Counted from the first letter of the stretch, positions 42,352-51,955 are shown. The stretch is 64,000 nucleotides of DNA from Hydrocarboniphaga effusa AP103 (GCF_000271305.1 NZ_AKGD01000004.1:678633-742632); one strand, 5' to 3'. Program-made: numbers and translations. The notes: generated by a model not told the origin, from the letters alone.

Positions 42352-43487
42352 TACTGGCGCCCCCGGTCACGCGTGCGGCCCGAATCCTGCGGGTTCGGCG
42401 CGGCGCGGTTGGCACCGGAACCCGAGGAGTTCGAGAAATCGTACTCGTCGGCCTTGGGCGAATTCTTCAGTAACTGATCCAGCGGCAGATAGAACATCGG
42501 GTTTCCCTGCTTGACGTCGATGAGCACCTTGCTGCTCTGCGAGAGCACCTGGGTCATCGTGTCCAGATAGAGACGGTCGCGCGTCACCTTCGGTGCCTTG
42601 CGGTATTCGGCGACGAGCTGGGAGAAGCGCGAGGCATCGCCTTCGGCGCGCGCGACCACCTGGTCGCGGTAGGCCGAAGCCTCCTCGAGCTGGCGGGCCG
42701 CCGCACCGCGCGCACGCGGCAGACGATCGTTGGCGTAAGCCTCGGCCTCGTTCTTGACGCGCTGCTGATCCTCGCGGGCCTTGATCGCGTCGGCGAAGGC
42801 CGACTGCACGGCCTCCGGCGGCTGCGCCTGCTGCAAGTTCACTTCGGTCACGATCAGACCGCACTTGTACATGTCCAGGCGGTCCTGCAGCAGCTGCTTG
42901 GTGCGGTCGGCGACGGCCTGACGGCCTTCGGTGATGATGAAGTCCATCTCGCTACGGCCGACCGTTTCGCGCACGGCCGACTTGGTGGCCTGACGCAAGG
43001 TCATGTCCGGATCGGCGACCGAAAACAGATATTGCTCGGCCGAGGACACGCGGTACTGCACGGTCAGCTCAACGTCGACGATGTTCTCGTCCTTGGTCAG
43101 CATGGTCGCGCGGTCGTTGGCCTGGCGAACCTGGGTGACGTTGACGATCTCCACCTTTTCGGCCGGCCACGGCGCATGCCAGCCCCAACCCGGATCGGTA
43201 GTGCGCGCATAGGCACCGAAGCGCATGACCACACCGCGCTCCTGCTCATCGACCACGTAGAAGCCGGTGCTGAGCCAGAGCCCCGCGACGAGCGCGACCA
43301 CGAGACCGACCAGTGCTTTCGGCACACCGGAGGACGAGCCACCCGGAGTACGCGGGCCCTTGCCGCTGAGCCGGGCCTTGAGCCTGCGCAGCATTTCATC
43401 GAGATCGGGCGGACCATCGCCACGCTTGTTGCCGCCGGGCCCTTGATTCCAAGGGTCGCGATTCGGCCCAGGCTCATTCCAAGCCAT
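42351..43487 (-). CDS. hflK: HflK, SPFH-family modulator of FtsH
   Basis: Partner of HflC, 378 residues. The Gly/Pro-rich N-terminus (MAWNEPGPNRDPWNQGPGG) is typical of HflK. A transmembrane helix near residue 60-77 (VGLVVALVAGLWLSTGFYVV) is followed by the SPFH domain (DEQERGVVMRFGAYART) and a long coiled-coil region. The C-terminal tail is Asn/Ser/Arg-rich and poorly conserved. Confidence 0.96.
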   Translation of the reverse strand: MAWNEPGPNRDPWNQGPGGNKRGDGPPDLDEMLRRLKARLSGKGPRTPGGSSSGVPKALVGLVVALVAGLWLSTGFYVVDEQERGVVMRFGAYARTTDPGWGWHAPWPAEKVEIVNVTQVRQANDRATMLTKDENIVDVELTVQYRVSSAEQYLFSVADPDMTLRQATKSAVRETVGRSEMDFIITEGRQAVADRTKQLLQDRLDMYKCGLIVTEVNLQQAQPPEAVQSAFADAIKAREDQQRVKNEAEAYANDRLPRARGAAARQLEEASAYRDQVVARAEGDASRFSQLVAEYRKAPKVTRDRLYLDTMTQVLSQSSKVLIDVKQGNPMFYLPLDQLLKNSPKADEYDFSNSSGSGANRAAPNPQDSGRTRDRGRQ

Positions 43488-43636
43488 TGCTGCTCCAGAG
43501 ATGCCAATTCATTTGTGTGGGCGGATGCGGGACAGCCATGATCCGCCGGCGGACCGCGATTCTACCCGGTTGATGGATTCGCTTGCCGATTCGCCGGCCG
43601 AAAAGAACCGCTCAGCGAGCTGACGGACGAATCGAC

Positions 43637-44983
43637 CTAGCGATTCGAGGACTCCCATTCTTCCAGCATGCGCGGTTCGGGCGGAGGCTCGAGGCCGGCC
43701 GCCACGCAAAGCCCGCGCAAGCGCTCATACGCCAGGCTCACGGTCAGATGAACGCTGCCGTCTTCCTCGATCTGCTCGCGACGGACCGCGCGCAGCTCGA
43801 ATAACTGAGCACGCAGGCGAGCCGCATGCGGCGGCACGAGGATAAGGAACTCCGGCAATCCCGGCCGAATCCGCTCGACGATCGCGGCCTTGAGCAGATC
43901 GAGCCCCGCTCCGGTTTGCGCCGACACGTAGACCCGTACGGCCAGACCGCTGTCGTCACGCTCGATGCGCGCGGTTTCGTCCTCGCGCAGATCGATCTTG
44001 TTGAAAACCTGCAGGCGCGGAACCTCGTCGGCCCCGATCTCGTGCAGCACCGCGTTGACCTGCTCGATGCGCGCCATTCGCTCCGGATCGGAAGCATCGG
44101 TGACGTGCAGCAGCAGGTCTGACTCGCGCGATTCTTCAAGTGTGGCGCGGAACGCGGCGATCAGGTCGTGCGGAAGATCACGGATGAAGCCGACCGTATC
44201 GGCCAGGACCGCGGGCTCGCCTTCGGGCAGATCGAGCCGGCGCACCGTGGTATCGAGCGTCGCGAAGAGCTTGCTCGAGGCGTAGGTGTCGTCACCGGTC
44301 ATCGCATTGAACAAGCTGGACTTGCCGGCGTTGGTGTAGCCGACCAGCGACACCGAAGGCACTTCGTTGCGTTTGCGCGAGTTGCGGTTCTGCGCGCGGC
44401 GAGCCCGCACCTCCTCGAGATGCCGACGCAGCGTGACGATCTTGTCGTCGATCAGGCGACGGTCGGTTTCAAGCTGGGTTTCGCCCGGGCCGCGCATGCC
44501 AATGCCGCCTTTCTGGCGCTCCAGATGCGTCCAGCCACGAACCAGCCGCGTGCGCAGATGGCGCAGCTGGGCCAACTCCACCTGCAGCTTGCCCTCATGC
44601 GAACGAGCCCGGCGCGCGAAGATGTCGAGAATCAAGCCGGCCCGATCGAGCACGCGACAGCGCAGAATCTTCTCGAGATTCCGCTCCTGGCTCGGTGACA
44701 GGTCGTGATTGAAGATCGCGAGTTCGGCGCCGCCGGCCGCAACTGCGGCCGCCACTTCATCGGCCTTGCCGCTGCCGATATAGAGACCGGCGTCGGGCCG
44801 CTGGCGCGAACCGCCGATGAGCAGCAGGACGTCCGCGCCCGCCGAACGGGCCAGGTCTTCGAATTCGCGCCGATCGCTCTCGTAATCGCTACTCGCGGCG
44901 CTCGCCACGCCGCGCACATCCAGATGGATTAGTACCGCCTTCTGTCCTGAAGGCGGCCGGTCAAACAGATTGCTGAGTGCCAA
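43637..44983 (-). CDS. hflX: GTPase HflX, ribosome-splitting factor
   Basis: A 448-residue OBG-like GTPase that splits or rescues ribosomes under heat stress. The N-terminal HflX domain has DLSPSQERNLEKIL and RLVRGWTHLERQKGGIGMRGPGE. The G domain has Walker A GYTNAGKSSLFN, DTVGFIRDLPH and FNKIDL. The start is a TTG (MALSNLFDRPPSG), 11 bases after the hfq stop; no ATG or GTG is nearby, so translation may depend on coupling to hfq. A 150-base gap separates it from hflK. Confidence 0.93.
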   Translation of the reverse strand: MALSNLFDRPPSGQKAVLIHLDVRGVASAASSDYESDRREFEDLARSAGADVLLLIGGSRQRPDAGLYIGSGKADEVAAAVAAGGAELAIFNHDLSPSQERNLEKILRCRVLDRAGLILDIFARRARSHEGKLQVELAQLRHLRTRLVRGWTHLERQKGGIGMRGPGETQLETDRRLIDDKIVTLRRHLEEVRARRAQNRNSRKRNEVPSVSLVGYTNAGKSSLFNAMTGDDTYASSKLFATLDTTVRRLDLPEGEPAVLADTVGFIRDLPHDLIAAFRATLEESRESDLLLHVTDASDPERMARIEQVNAVLHEIGADEVPRLQVFNKIDLREDETARIERDDSGLAVRVYVSAQTGAGLDLLKAAIVERIRPGLPEFLILVPPHAARLRAQLFELRAVRREQIEEDGSVHLTVSLAYERLRGLCVAAGLEPPPEPRMLEEWESSNR

Positions 44984-44994
44984 TGAAGCTCACT

Positions 44995-45255
44995 TTATTT
45001 GTTGCCGACATCCTCGGCGGAGTCACCAGCTTCACTGGCGTCATACACGCGCACCGGGCGGGCCGGAACGATCGTGGAAATGGCGTGCTTGTACACCATC
45101 TGGCTGACGCTGTTCTTCAGCAACACGACGAAGGAGTCGAATGATTCGATCTGGCCCTGCAATTTGATGCCGTTCACCAGGTAGATCGAAACCGGAATGC
45201 GCTCTTTGCGAAGAGCGTTAAGAAACGGTTCTTGTAACGTATGACCTTTGGACAT
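44995..45255 (-). CDS. hfq: RNA chaperone Hfq
   Basis: An 86-residue Sm-like hexameric protein that pairs small RNAs with mRNAs. It shows KGHTLQEPFLNALRKERIPV, VNGIKLQGQIESFDSFV and the YKHAISTIVP Sm2 motif. The acidic C-terminal tail (YDASEAGDSAEDVGNK) is short compared with E. coli. ATG with an AAGGAAG Shine-Dalgarno. The order miaA-hfq-hflX is conserved. Confidence 0.97.
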   Translation of the reverse strand: MSKGHTLQEPFLNALRKERIPVSIYLVNGIKLQGQIESFDSFVVLLKNSVSQMVYKHAISTIVPARPVRVYDASEAGDSAEDVGNK

Positions 45256-45336
45256 CTCTGCTTCCTTAGTTTTTTATACATCCCTTGCGGGTAAACCCCT
45301 GGCCGATGGCACACCCATAGGCTTGACAAAAGTCTA

Positions 45337-46284
45337 TCACGCGGTCTTGGGCAATAAACAATTCAGGGAAGTCCAAAACTGGTCGAACAAACGGGGATCA
45401 TCCGGGTCGAGCCGCTGTGCACCGGGTTCGTTCCTCAACCAGGTCAACTGGCGCTTGGCGAACTGCCGGGTGGCCGCGATTCCTCGTTCGACCGCTTCGG
45501 ACAAACCGTATTGCCCTTCGAGGTGCAGCCAGAGCTGCCGGTATCCGACCGCGCGCAAAGAGGGGAGTTCCAGATGCAGATCGCCGCGATCTCGCAGGCG
45601 CTGCACTTCGGCCAGAAAGCCCTGCTCCATCATCAGATGGAATCGCTGCTCGATGCGCTGGTGCAGCCGCGCTCGATCGGGCGATTCGAGCACCACGCTT
45701 AAGTAGGGTTGCGCAAGAAGCACGCTCGATCGCGCGGCGAAATGCTCGCCCAGCGGCTTGCCGCTGATTTCGATCACTTCGAGCGCGCGCTGGATGCGCT
45801 GCTGATCGTTGGGGTGCAATCTCGCCGCCGTCACCGGATCGACTGCGGCGAGCCTGCCGTGCATCGCCGGCCAGCCTTCGCGTTCGGCCTGCTGCTCGAG
45901 CCGCTTGCGCACTTCGGCGTCGGCCGACGGCAGATCACTGAGCCCCTGTAGCAGCGCGCGGTAGTACAGCATGGTGCCGCCGACGAGCAGCGGCAGCCGC
46001 CCGCGGCCGCGGATCTCATCGATGAGCCGTAGCGCGTCGCTCGCGAAGCGAGCGGCCGAATAAGGCTCCAGCGGATCGAGAATGTCGACCAGATGATGCG
46101 GAATGCGAGCCAGCGTGTCGCGATCGGGCTTGGCGCTGCCGATGTCCATGCCGCGATACACCTGCGCGGAATCGACGCTGATGATTTCGCATTCGATGCG
46201 CTCGGCGATCGCGAGCGACAGCCCGGTCTTGCCCGAGGCGGTCGCGCCCATGATCAGCACGGCAGGCAGCATCGCCTCACTCAC
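45337..46284 (-). CDS. miaA: tRNA dimethylallyltransferase
   Basis: Adds the isopentenyl group to A37 of tRNAs reading UNN codons. The 315-residue protein has the P-loop MGATASGKTGLSLA, DSAQVYRGMDIGSAKP, the LVGGTMLYYRALLQG motif and a C-terminal RQLTWLRN. The start is GTG at 46284, overlapping the M48 stop (GTGA); an ATG four codons on is possible. Its stop is 81 bases before hfq. Confidence 0.95.
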   Translation of the reverse strand: MSEAMLPAVLIMGATASGKTGLSLAIAERIECEIISVDSAQVYRGMDIGSAKPDRDTLARIPHHLVDILDPLEPYSAARFASDALRLIDEIRGRGRLPLLVGGTMLYYRALLQGLSDLPSADAEVRKRLEQQAEREGWPAMHGRLAAVDPVTAARLHPNDQQRIQRALEVIEISGKPLGEHFAARSSVLLAQPYLSVVLESPDRARLHQRIEQRFHLMMEQGFLAEVQRLRDRGDLHLELPSLRAVGYRQLWLHLEGQYGLSEAVERGIAATRQFAKRQLTWLRNEPGAQRLDPDDPRLFDQFWTSLNCLLPKTA

Positions 46285-47405
46285 CGCATTTCGCGCAGGA
46301 CGCGAACGCGCTCCTGCGTCGCCGGATGCGAGGCCAGGTACTGCATGAGCGCCTGCGCGTCGTCGGAACCCTCATCGGCCGGCTTGGACGCTTCTTGCTG
46401 CGGTTCTTGCGGTGCTTCTTTGCCCGCCGAAGCACTCGGCTCATCCGACTTCTGTTCCGCCTTGCGGGCTCGCAGTCGCGCCTGCTGGGCCTGCTGCGCC
46501 TGCAACTTCTCGAGCATTTCGGCCAGCCGCACCGGCGATATCGCATGCGCCTTCAGGCGCGCGGCGGCGTAGTGATCCGCATCGGCTTCGAGCTCGCGAG
46601 AGAACCGAGCCTGCATGAGTGCGGCCGGAGCCGCCGCGATCACCGAGCTGAAATCGCCGATCCACCAGGCCAGAACCGCAGCCACCGCCGTGCTCTGCAC
46701 GAGCAGGCGCACGCTGTGACGATGCCGAACATGGCCGAGCTCGTGCGCGAGCACCGCGAGGATCTGTTCGTCGTTGTCGGCCAGTTCGACGAGTTCGTCG
46801 AGCAGCACCATGCGACCATCGGGCAGCGCGAGCGCGTTGGCTCCCAGTTCGGGCGAGCGGCGGAATTCGATGACGGCCCTCACATCGCCATCGTCTCCGT
46901 CGTCGGCGAGCGCCTCGAACTGCTCGCGCAGCTCGCTCTGGCGCTGCACCGGCAGCTGACTGTCTTCGAGCAGATGCCGATCGAGCAGCTTGAGCGTCTG
47001 CTCCGACATCAGGCGAAGGGCCGACGCGGGCATGCGCTCGGCGACCTTGTCGGCCGCGAACGGCAAGCCCCAGCGATAGGCAGCGAACGCGAACGCCGCG
47101 ATCAGCAGCACGCTCAGGCCGGTCGTGAGCCAGCTGCGTTGCAGCAGATCGACGCGCCGCTCGCGATAACCCGTTTCCGCAAGCCAGCGATCGAAGGCAG
47201 CGTGATCGCGCACTTCGAGATGCGCGCCATCGGCGAAGCTCAGCGTGCGCGGCGCAGTACCAAGGCGCTCGGAAATGCGCACTTGCGCGAGTGGAGCCTG
47301 GCGCTCGGCTTCGCCCGAGAAACGGACCTCTCCGGCCACCGTCGCCAGCGTGACGCGGTGGCGACGGGCGCTGCGACCGTCGAAATAATCGGCCTGCAAG
47401 CTCAC
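46281..47405 (-). CDS. Membrane-anchored M48-family zinc metalloprotease
   Basis: A 374-residue protein. The N-terminal 90 residues form a beta-rich domain (DGRSARRHRVTLATVAGEVRF) not typical of M48. One transmembrane helix follows (LTTGLSVLLIAAFAFAAYRW, about 92-112), then the protease domain with HELGHVRHRH (zinc ligands) and the third ligand in SRELEADADHYAA. The tail (about 310-350) is Gln/Glu/Ala-rich and probably disordered. It resembles HtpX/YcaL-like quality-control proteases. The GTG start overlaps the DUF898 gene stop (GTGA), and its own stop overlaps miaA in the same way, so all three are coupled. Confidence 0.87.
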   Translation of the reverse strand: MSLQADYFDGRSARRHRVTLATVAGEVRFSGEAERQAPLAQVRISERLGTAPRTLSFADGAHLEVRDHAAFDRWLAETGYRERRVDLLQRSWLTTGLSVLLIAAFAFAAYRWGLPFAADKVAERMPASALRLMSEQTLKLLDRHLLEDSQLPVQRQSELREQFEALADDGDDGDVRAVIEFRRSPELGANALALPDGRMVLLDELVELADNDEQILAVLAHELGHVRHRHSVRLLVQSTAVAAVLAWWIGDFSSVIAAAPAALMQARFSRELEADADHYAAARLKAHAISPVRLAEMLEKLQAQQAQQARLRARKAEQKSDEPSASAGKEAPQEPQQEASKPADEGSDDAQALMQYLASHPATQERVRVLREMR

Positions 47406-48598
47406 AGCCCGATGTCGAAATCGAACATGTCGAGCGTTTCCTCACCGACCGCGCCGACTTCACCCTCGGCACTGGCGAGGAAGGCTTCGAGCGATCCGGC
47501 CGGATGCAGCACGAGGTTCTCGGCACGGTAGCGCGCCAGCCGCACGGCCGCCCACGGCATGTACAGCCCGAGCGTGATCAGCACGAGCAGCATGTTGGTG
47601 AGCATGATCCACATGAGCGGCAGCACGCGCAGCTGGCTTTCAAAGCGATGCTCACCGAGCCGCGTGCCATTCCAGACCAGGTTGGCGATACGCGCCGAGA
47701 AGTAGGCGCCGGTGATGGCGAACAGCAGCAGGTAGGCCGGAGCGACCAGCGTCAGAACGCCGTAAACCGCCTCGCTACCTCCTTCGCGAGCAACTAGCCC
47801 TCCAACGCCTGCGGCGATGGCCGCGACGATGCCGATGCCGAATGCAGCGCCCACCCAGATCAATCCGGTCATGGCATAGATCGCGTAGAAGCGCCCTGCC
47901 GTCGCGCCGAAAGAAAACGGCGTGAGTCCGAACCAGGCATTGCCATGCTGGAAGCGCTTGAGGCGCTGATGCAACAGCGGAATCACGAGTGCGTAAGCCA
48001 CTGCGATGGTGCCCATGAGTCCTGCGAAAATCATCGCTTTTTGTGCGTCGACGGACTCTTCGGGGTCCGTTGGCATCTGGCCGTTGAATGCCCAGGCCGT
48101 CAGGCCCACGAACAACAGCGCGAAAAAGCCGTACGGCAGGAAAGTGGAGTAAGCCTGCGCATTGCCAGCCTTGAACGAGAACCGCAGACCTCTGTAGCTC
48201 GAATAGCGCAAACGGAAGCGGAACGAATTGCGCAGCAGCCACGGCAGCACCATGACCATCACAGCGAGCGCAATGAAAGTCGCCGCAAACGAAATCTTTC
48301 CCGATGCGTTGTAGGCGATCAGCAGCACGAAGGCGACCGCGCGGCCGGCCAGGATCGACAGCGGGCTGCCGTGATAATCGAAGCTCGACCCGGCGACTTC
48401 GGTGTGCCGGTAGAAATACTGCAACCGGCGCACCTTGGCCCAGGCCGAGTAGATGCCGAACGTCAGGATCGTCAGCAGCAGATTGACGATCCAGATGCGG
48501 AAGTACTCGCCGCCGCTGCCGGTGAAGCGAAACCGCTGCGGGCTTTCGTCGGGGACGGACGACGGCGCGTCGGACACGGGGCTCGGATCGTTTTCCAT
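47402..48598 (-). CDS. YjgN/DUF898-family polytopic membrane protein
   Basis: A 398-residue protein with about eight hydrophobic helices. The family motif appears at both ends: NLLLTILTFGIYSAWAKVRR then YFYRHTEVAGSSFDYHG near the N-terminus, and MLLVLITLGLYMPWAAVRL then ARYRAENLVL near the C-terminus, as if duplicated. The N-terminal 25 residues are acidic and Pro-rich; the C-terminus is acidic (EETLDMFDFD). Function is unknown. Overlap with an M48 protease gene suggests the two proteins work together, perhaps the membrane protein as substrate adaptor or platform, which is inference. Confidence 0.85.
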   Translation of the reverse strand: MENDPSPVSDAPSSVPDESPQRFRFTGSGGEYFRIWIVNLLLTILTFGIYSAWAKVRRLQYFYRHTEVAGSSFDYHGSPLSILAGRAVAFVLLIAYNASGKISFAATFIALAVMVMVLPWLLRNSFRFRLRYSSYRGLRFSFKAGNAQAYSTFLPYGFFALLFVGLTAWAFNGQMPTDPEESVDAQKAMIFAGLMGTIAVAYALVIPLLHQRLKRFQHGNAWFGLTPFSFGATAGRFYAIYAMTGLIWVGAAFGIGIVAAIAAGVGGLVAREGGSEAVYGVLTLVAPAYLLLFAITGAYFSARIANLVWNGTRLGEHRFESQLRVLPLMWIMLTNMLLVLITLGLYMPWAAVRLARYRAENLVLHPAGSLEAFLASAEGEVGAVGEETLDMFDFDIGL

Positions 48599-48645
48599 GG
48601 GACAGCAGGCTCGGGCGGGGAAGACCACCCTAGTCTATCGAGGCT

Positions 48646-50493
48646 TCAGCGCCCGCGAAGGAACAAACGATCGAGCTCCTGAGAACCGAGCTGCACCCAG
48701 GTGGGCCTTCCGTGGTTGCACTGGCTCGCGAACTCGGTGCGCTCCATGTCGCGCAGCAGCGCATTCATCTCGGGCAGCGTGAGCACGCGATGCGCCTTGA
48801 TCGCGGCCTTGCAGGCCATGTCCGCCATCACACGTTCCTGGGCGTTGAGCACTTCTTCGACATGACCCTGCGCCTCGTCGTCGACCAGATCGCGCAGCAG
48901 CGCTTCGAGATCGCCGCTCGCGAGCAGCGGTGGCACCGCGCGCAAGGCCACCGACGTCGGGCTCACGCGATCCACCACCAGGCCGAAGCGGCTCAGGCCC
49001 TCGCGACGCTCTTCGATGCGATCGGCCTGGTCTTCCGGCATTTGCAGCACCACCGGCACCAGCAGCTGCTGAGACGGCAAGGCACCCTGCGCGAGCTGGA
49101 CCTTGAGCTTTTCGTAGAGCACGCGCTCGTGCGCCGCATGCGCATCGACGATCACCAGCCCGTGCTCGTTCTGCGCGAGGATGAAGATGCCGTGCAGCTG
49201 CGCGAGCGCTTGACCGAGCGGCTGCTCGGGCGGTGGCGCCGGCGTGCGAAGCTCGGCTGCGATGGCCTGCACCGCCGTCTGCGGCTCGGTGCGGATTTGC
49301 GGCTCGGGGGATTTGATCAACGGCCAGCCCGTGGATTCGACCGAGCGCTCCTGCACTGCCCACGAAGCCGGCGCCGATCGAGGTTCGTAGGCCATCCGGG
49401 TCTGCGTCTGCAGCTCCGGACGCTGCGACACCGCAGACGCCGACGGCTCGGCCATCGCCACGCGATGATGCTGCTCCGGGTCGGGACGCACTTTGCGCAA
49501 GGCCTGGTGCACCGCACCGAACAGCAGATCGTGCACACGCGCCGAATCGCGGAATCGAACTTCGGTCTTCTGCGGATGCACGTTGACGTCGACGCCGCGT
49601 GGATCGATCTCGATGTTCAGCACGAAGGCCGGATAGCGCGTCGAATGCAGCACGTCGGCGAAGGCGCGGCGCAGCGCGCCGCCGAGCAGGCGATCACGCA
49701 CCGCACGGCCGTTGACGTACAGATACTGCAGGTCCGGCAGCGGCCGCGAGAAGGTCGGCAGCGCCACCCAGCCCCAGAGCCGCGTGCCGAGCCGCGTTTC
49801 GTCGAGGAACAGGGCGTTGTCGGTGAATTCGTCCCCGCAGACTTCGCGCACACGATCTTCGAAGCCCGCTTCGCTCAGGCAAGGCCGCAGCTCGGCGACA
49901 CGGCGACCGTTGTGCTTCCAGCTGAAGGCGACATCGAAGCGCGCGAGCGCGAGCCGGCGCAGCGCCAGATCGATATGGCGGAACTCGGTCGCCTCGGCCT
50001 TGAGGAACTTGCGGCGCGCCGGCGTGTTGAAGAACAGGTCGCGCACTTCGATGCAGGTGCCCTGCTGCTGAGCCGACGGCTGCGGCTCCCGGTTCGCGAG
50101 TACGCCCTCACCGGCGAGCATCCAGCCATGCTCCGCATCCGCCTGCCTGGATGCGAGGCTCAGGCGCGACACCGACAGCACGCTCGCGAGCGCTTCGCCG
50201 CGAAAGCCGAGGCTGCCGACCGCTTCGAGATCGTCGAGACTGCCGATCTTGCTCGTCGCGTGCCGCTCGAGCGCGAGGATCAGCTCGTCGCGCGCAATGC
50301 CATGGCCATCGTCGCGAATGCGCAGCAGGCCCAGGCCGCCCTGCTCCACGTCCACTTCGACGCGGCGGGCACCGGCATCGAGGCTGTTTTCGACGAGTTC
50401 TTTGACGACGGCGGCGGGACGTTCGATGACCTCGCCAGCCTTGATCTGGTTGACGAGCACATCGGACAGGACGCGGATCGAAACAGCGGGCAT
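48646..50493 (-). CDS. mutL: DNA mismatch repair protein MutL
   Basis: A 615-residue GHKL ATPase that couples MutS to strand cleavage. N-terminal motifs: VKELVENSLDAGA, RDDGHGIARDEL, HATSKI and GFRGEALASV. The C-terminal domain carries an endonuclease-type metal motif, DAHAAHERVLYE (D-x-HA-x2-E-x4-E), plus ACKAAIK and CNHGRP, as in MutL proteins that nick DNA themselves. E. coli MutL lacks these and uses MutH. The ATG at 50493 (MPAVSIRVLSDVL) is preferred to a GTG two codons upstream. It follows amiB as in most gammaproteobacteria. Confidence 0.96.
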   Translation of the reverse strand: MPAVSIRVLSDVLVNQIKAGEVIERPAAVVKELVENSLDAGARRVEVDVEQGGLGLLRIRDDGHGIARDELILALERHATSKIGSLDDLEAVGSLGFRGEALASVLSVSRLSLASRQADAEHGWMLAGEGVLANREPQPSAQQQGTCIEVRDLFFNTPARRKFLKAEATEFRHIDLALRRLALARFDVAFSWKHNGRRVAELRPCLSEAGFEDRVREVCGDEFTDNALFLDETRLGTRLWGWVALPTFSRPLPDLQYLYVNGRAVRDRLLGGALRRAFADVLHSTRYPAFVLNIEIDPRGVDVNVHPQKTEVRFRDSARVHDLLFGAVHQALRKVRPDPEQHHRVAMAEPSASAVSQRPELQTQTRMAYEPRSAPASWAVQERSVESTGWPLIKSPEPQIRTEPQTAVQAIAAELRTPAPPPEQPLGQALAQLHGIFILAQNEHGLVIVDAHAAHERVLYEKLKVQLAQGALPSQQLLVPVVLQMPEDQADRIEERREGLSRFGLVVDRVSPTSVALRAVPPLLASGDLEALLRDLVDDEAQGHVEEVLNAQERVMADMACKAAIKAHRVLTLPEMNALLRDMERTEFASQCNHGRPTWVQLGSQELDRLFLRGR

Positions 50494-50591
50494 GGCCACG
50501 GCGGCACTTGGACGAAAAACAGGCCGCCAAGGATACGGGATGCGGCGCCGGCCGGCCGAGCAGCGGCCTGCCGGCTGCAGGCGCGGAGATT

Positions 50592-51899
50592 TTAGCGCAG
50601 CGCGGCCAGCTGTTCGCCGCCGAAACCGTCGGTGCTGGAGGTCTTCACCTTCTGCAGGCGCGGGGTTTCCTCGACGATCTGCTGCTGCGGGCGATAGCTC
50701 TTGAAATAGCCCTGGATGCCTTCGAGCAGCGAACGCGCGATCTTGTCGTGGTAGGCGCGATCGCGCAGCAGCTTCTCGTCCTGCTCGTTGGTGATGAAGG
50801 CGGTTTCGACGAGCACCGACGGAATGTCCGGCGACTTGAGCACCATGAAGCCGGCCTGCTGCACCTCGGCCTTCTGCAAGGTGTTGATGCCGCCGAGCGA
50901 CTTGAGCAGGCGCGAGCCGACGTCGAAGCTCGCTTCCATCGACGACGCCTGCGACAGGTCGATCAGCACCGCGGCGAGCTCATTGTCGCGGCCACCGAGT
51001 TCGAGCCCGCCGACCAGATCGGCCGAGTTCTCCTTGTGCGCGAGCCAGCGCGCGTGTTCGCTGGTGGCGCCGCGATTCGACAGCACGTAGACCGCGCTGC
51101 CGCGCAGGCTGGTGTCCTTGTACGCATTGCAGTGCACCGACACGAACATGTCGGCCTGGGCCTGGCGTGCCTTGACGGTGCGCTCGCGCAGCCCGATGTA
51201 GTAGTCGCCGTCGCGTGTCAGCACGGCCTTCATGCCGGGCTGGGCATTGATCTGTGCTGCGAGCTTGCGCGCGATCGACAGGGCGACGTCCTTTTCCTGC
51301 AGGCCACGCTTGCTGATCGCACCGGGATCTTCGCCGCCGTGGCCGGCGTCGACCGCGATGACGATGGGTTTCTCGGCGAACTTGATGGTCGGCGCGACCT
51401 TGATCTTGGGCTCGGGTTTGGCCGGGGCCTGGGCTTCGACCCGGATCTCGGCTTTCGCCTCCGCCTTGGTGTCGGTCTTCGTGCCGGTCGTAGCTTCGAC
51501 GAGCTCATCGAGCGTCGGCGTACGGCCGTAGAGATCGACGATCAGCCGATCACCATACTGCTCCGTCGGCGCCATCGCGAAGCTCTTGGGGGTGACCGGC
51601 TCGGAAACGTCGAGCACCACGCGCAGGGCGCCGTCGCGCGGACCCGAGCGAACCGTCTTGACCACGCCCTTGCCGGTCGCCTTGTTGGCGATCTTGATGC
51701 CCGATTCGCCGATGCCGGCGATGTCGATGACGATGCGATCGGGGTTCGACAGCGTGAAAACCTTGTGGCTGGTGGCCCCGCTGAGGTCGAACACCACGCG
51801 AGTGCTTTCGGGCCCGTCCCAGACCCGCAGGTCGCGCAGGTCCGTCGCGCTCGCGCAGAACGAACACAGACCCAGAAAACCCAAAATGAGAGCGCGCAT
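50592..51899 (-). CDS. amiB: Periplasmic N-acetylmuramoyl-L-alanine amidase AmiB
   Basis: Zinc amidase that splits septal peptidoglycan at division, activated by EnvC/NlpD-type proteins. The 435-residue precursor has a signal peptide of about 19 residues (LILGFLGLCSFCASA), an AMIN domain (about 20-125), a linker rich in Lys/Ala/Glu, and an amidase_3 domain with AVDAGHGGEDPGA, VSVHCNA and LVETAFITNEQDE. No LysM domain follows, unlike Pseudomonas AmiB. A good promoter lies just upstream. Confidence 0.95.
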   Translation of the reverse strand: MRALILGFLGLCSFCASATDLRDLRVWDGPESTRVVFDLSGATSHKVFTLSNPDRIVIDIAGIGESGIKIANKATGKGVVKTVRSGPRDGALRVVLDVSEPVTPKSFAMAPTEQYGDRLIVDLYGRTPTLDELVEATTGTKTDTKAEAKAEIRVEAQAPAKPEPKIKVAPTIKFAEKPIVIAVDAGHGGEDPGAISKRGLQEKDVALSIARKLAAQINAQPGMKAVLTRDGDYYIGLRERTVKARQAQADMFVSVHCNAYKDTSLRGSAVYVLSNRGATSEHARWLAHKENSADLVGGLELGGRDNELAAVLIDLSQASSMEASFDVGSRLLKSLGGINTLQKAEVQQAGFMVLKSPDIPSVLVETAFITNEQDEKLLRDRAYHDKIARSLLEGIQGYFKSYRPQQQIVEETPRLQKVKTSSTDGFGGEQLAALR

Positions 51900-51926
51900 G
51901 GCAGACCCCGCCTACAGATAGTGGCG

Positions 51927-51955
51927 AAGATAGCCTGAGTTTTTATTCAAAGCAA
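51927..51955 (-). promoter_or_regulatory. Promoter for amiB-mutL
   Basis: Minus-strand TTGCTT (51950-51955), 17-base spacer, TATCTT (51927-51932), inside an AT-rich 96-base gap between tsaE and amiB. It gives a leader of about 20 nt to the amiB ATG and probably drives amiB through miaA. Confidence 0.7.

Noticed and set aside
48712..50595. Plus-strand open frame of 627 codons opposite mutL
   Set aside because: Antisense to an intact mutL; no start signal or domain.
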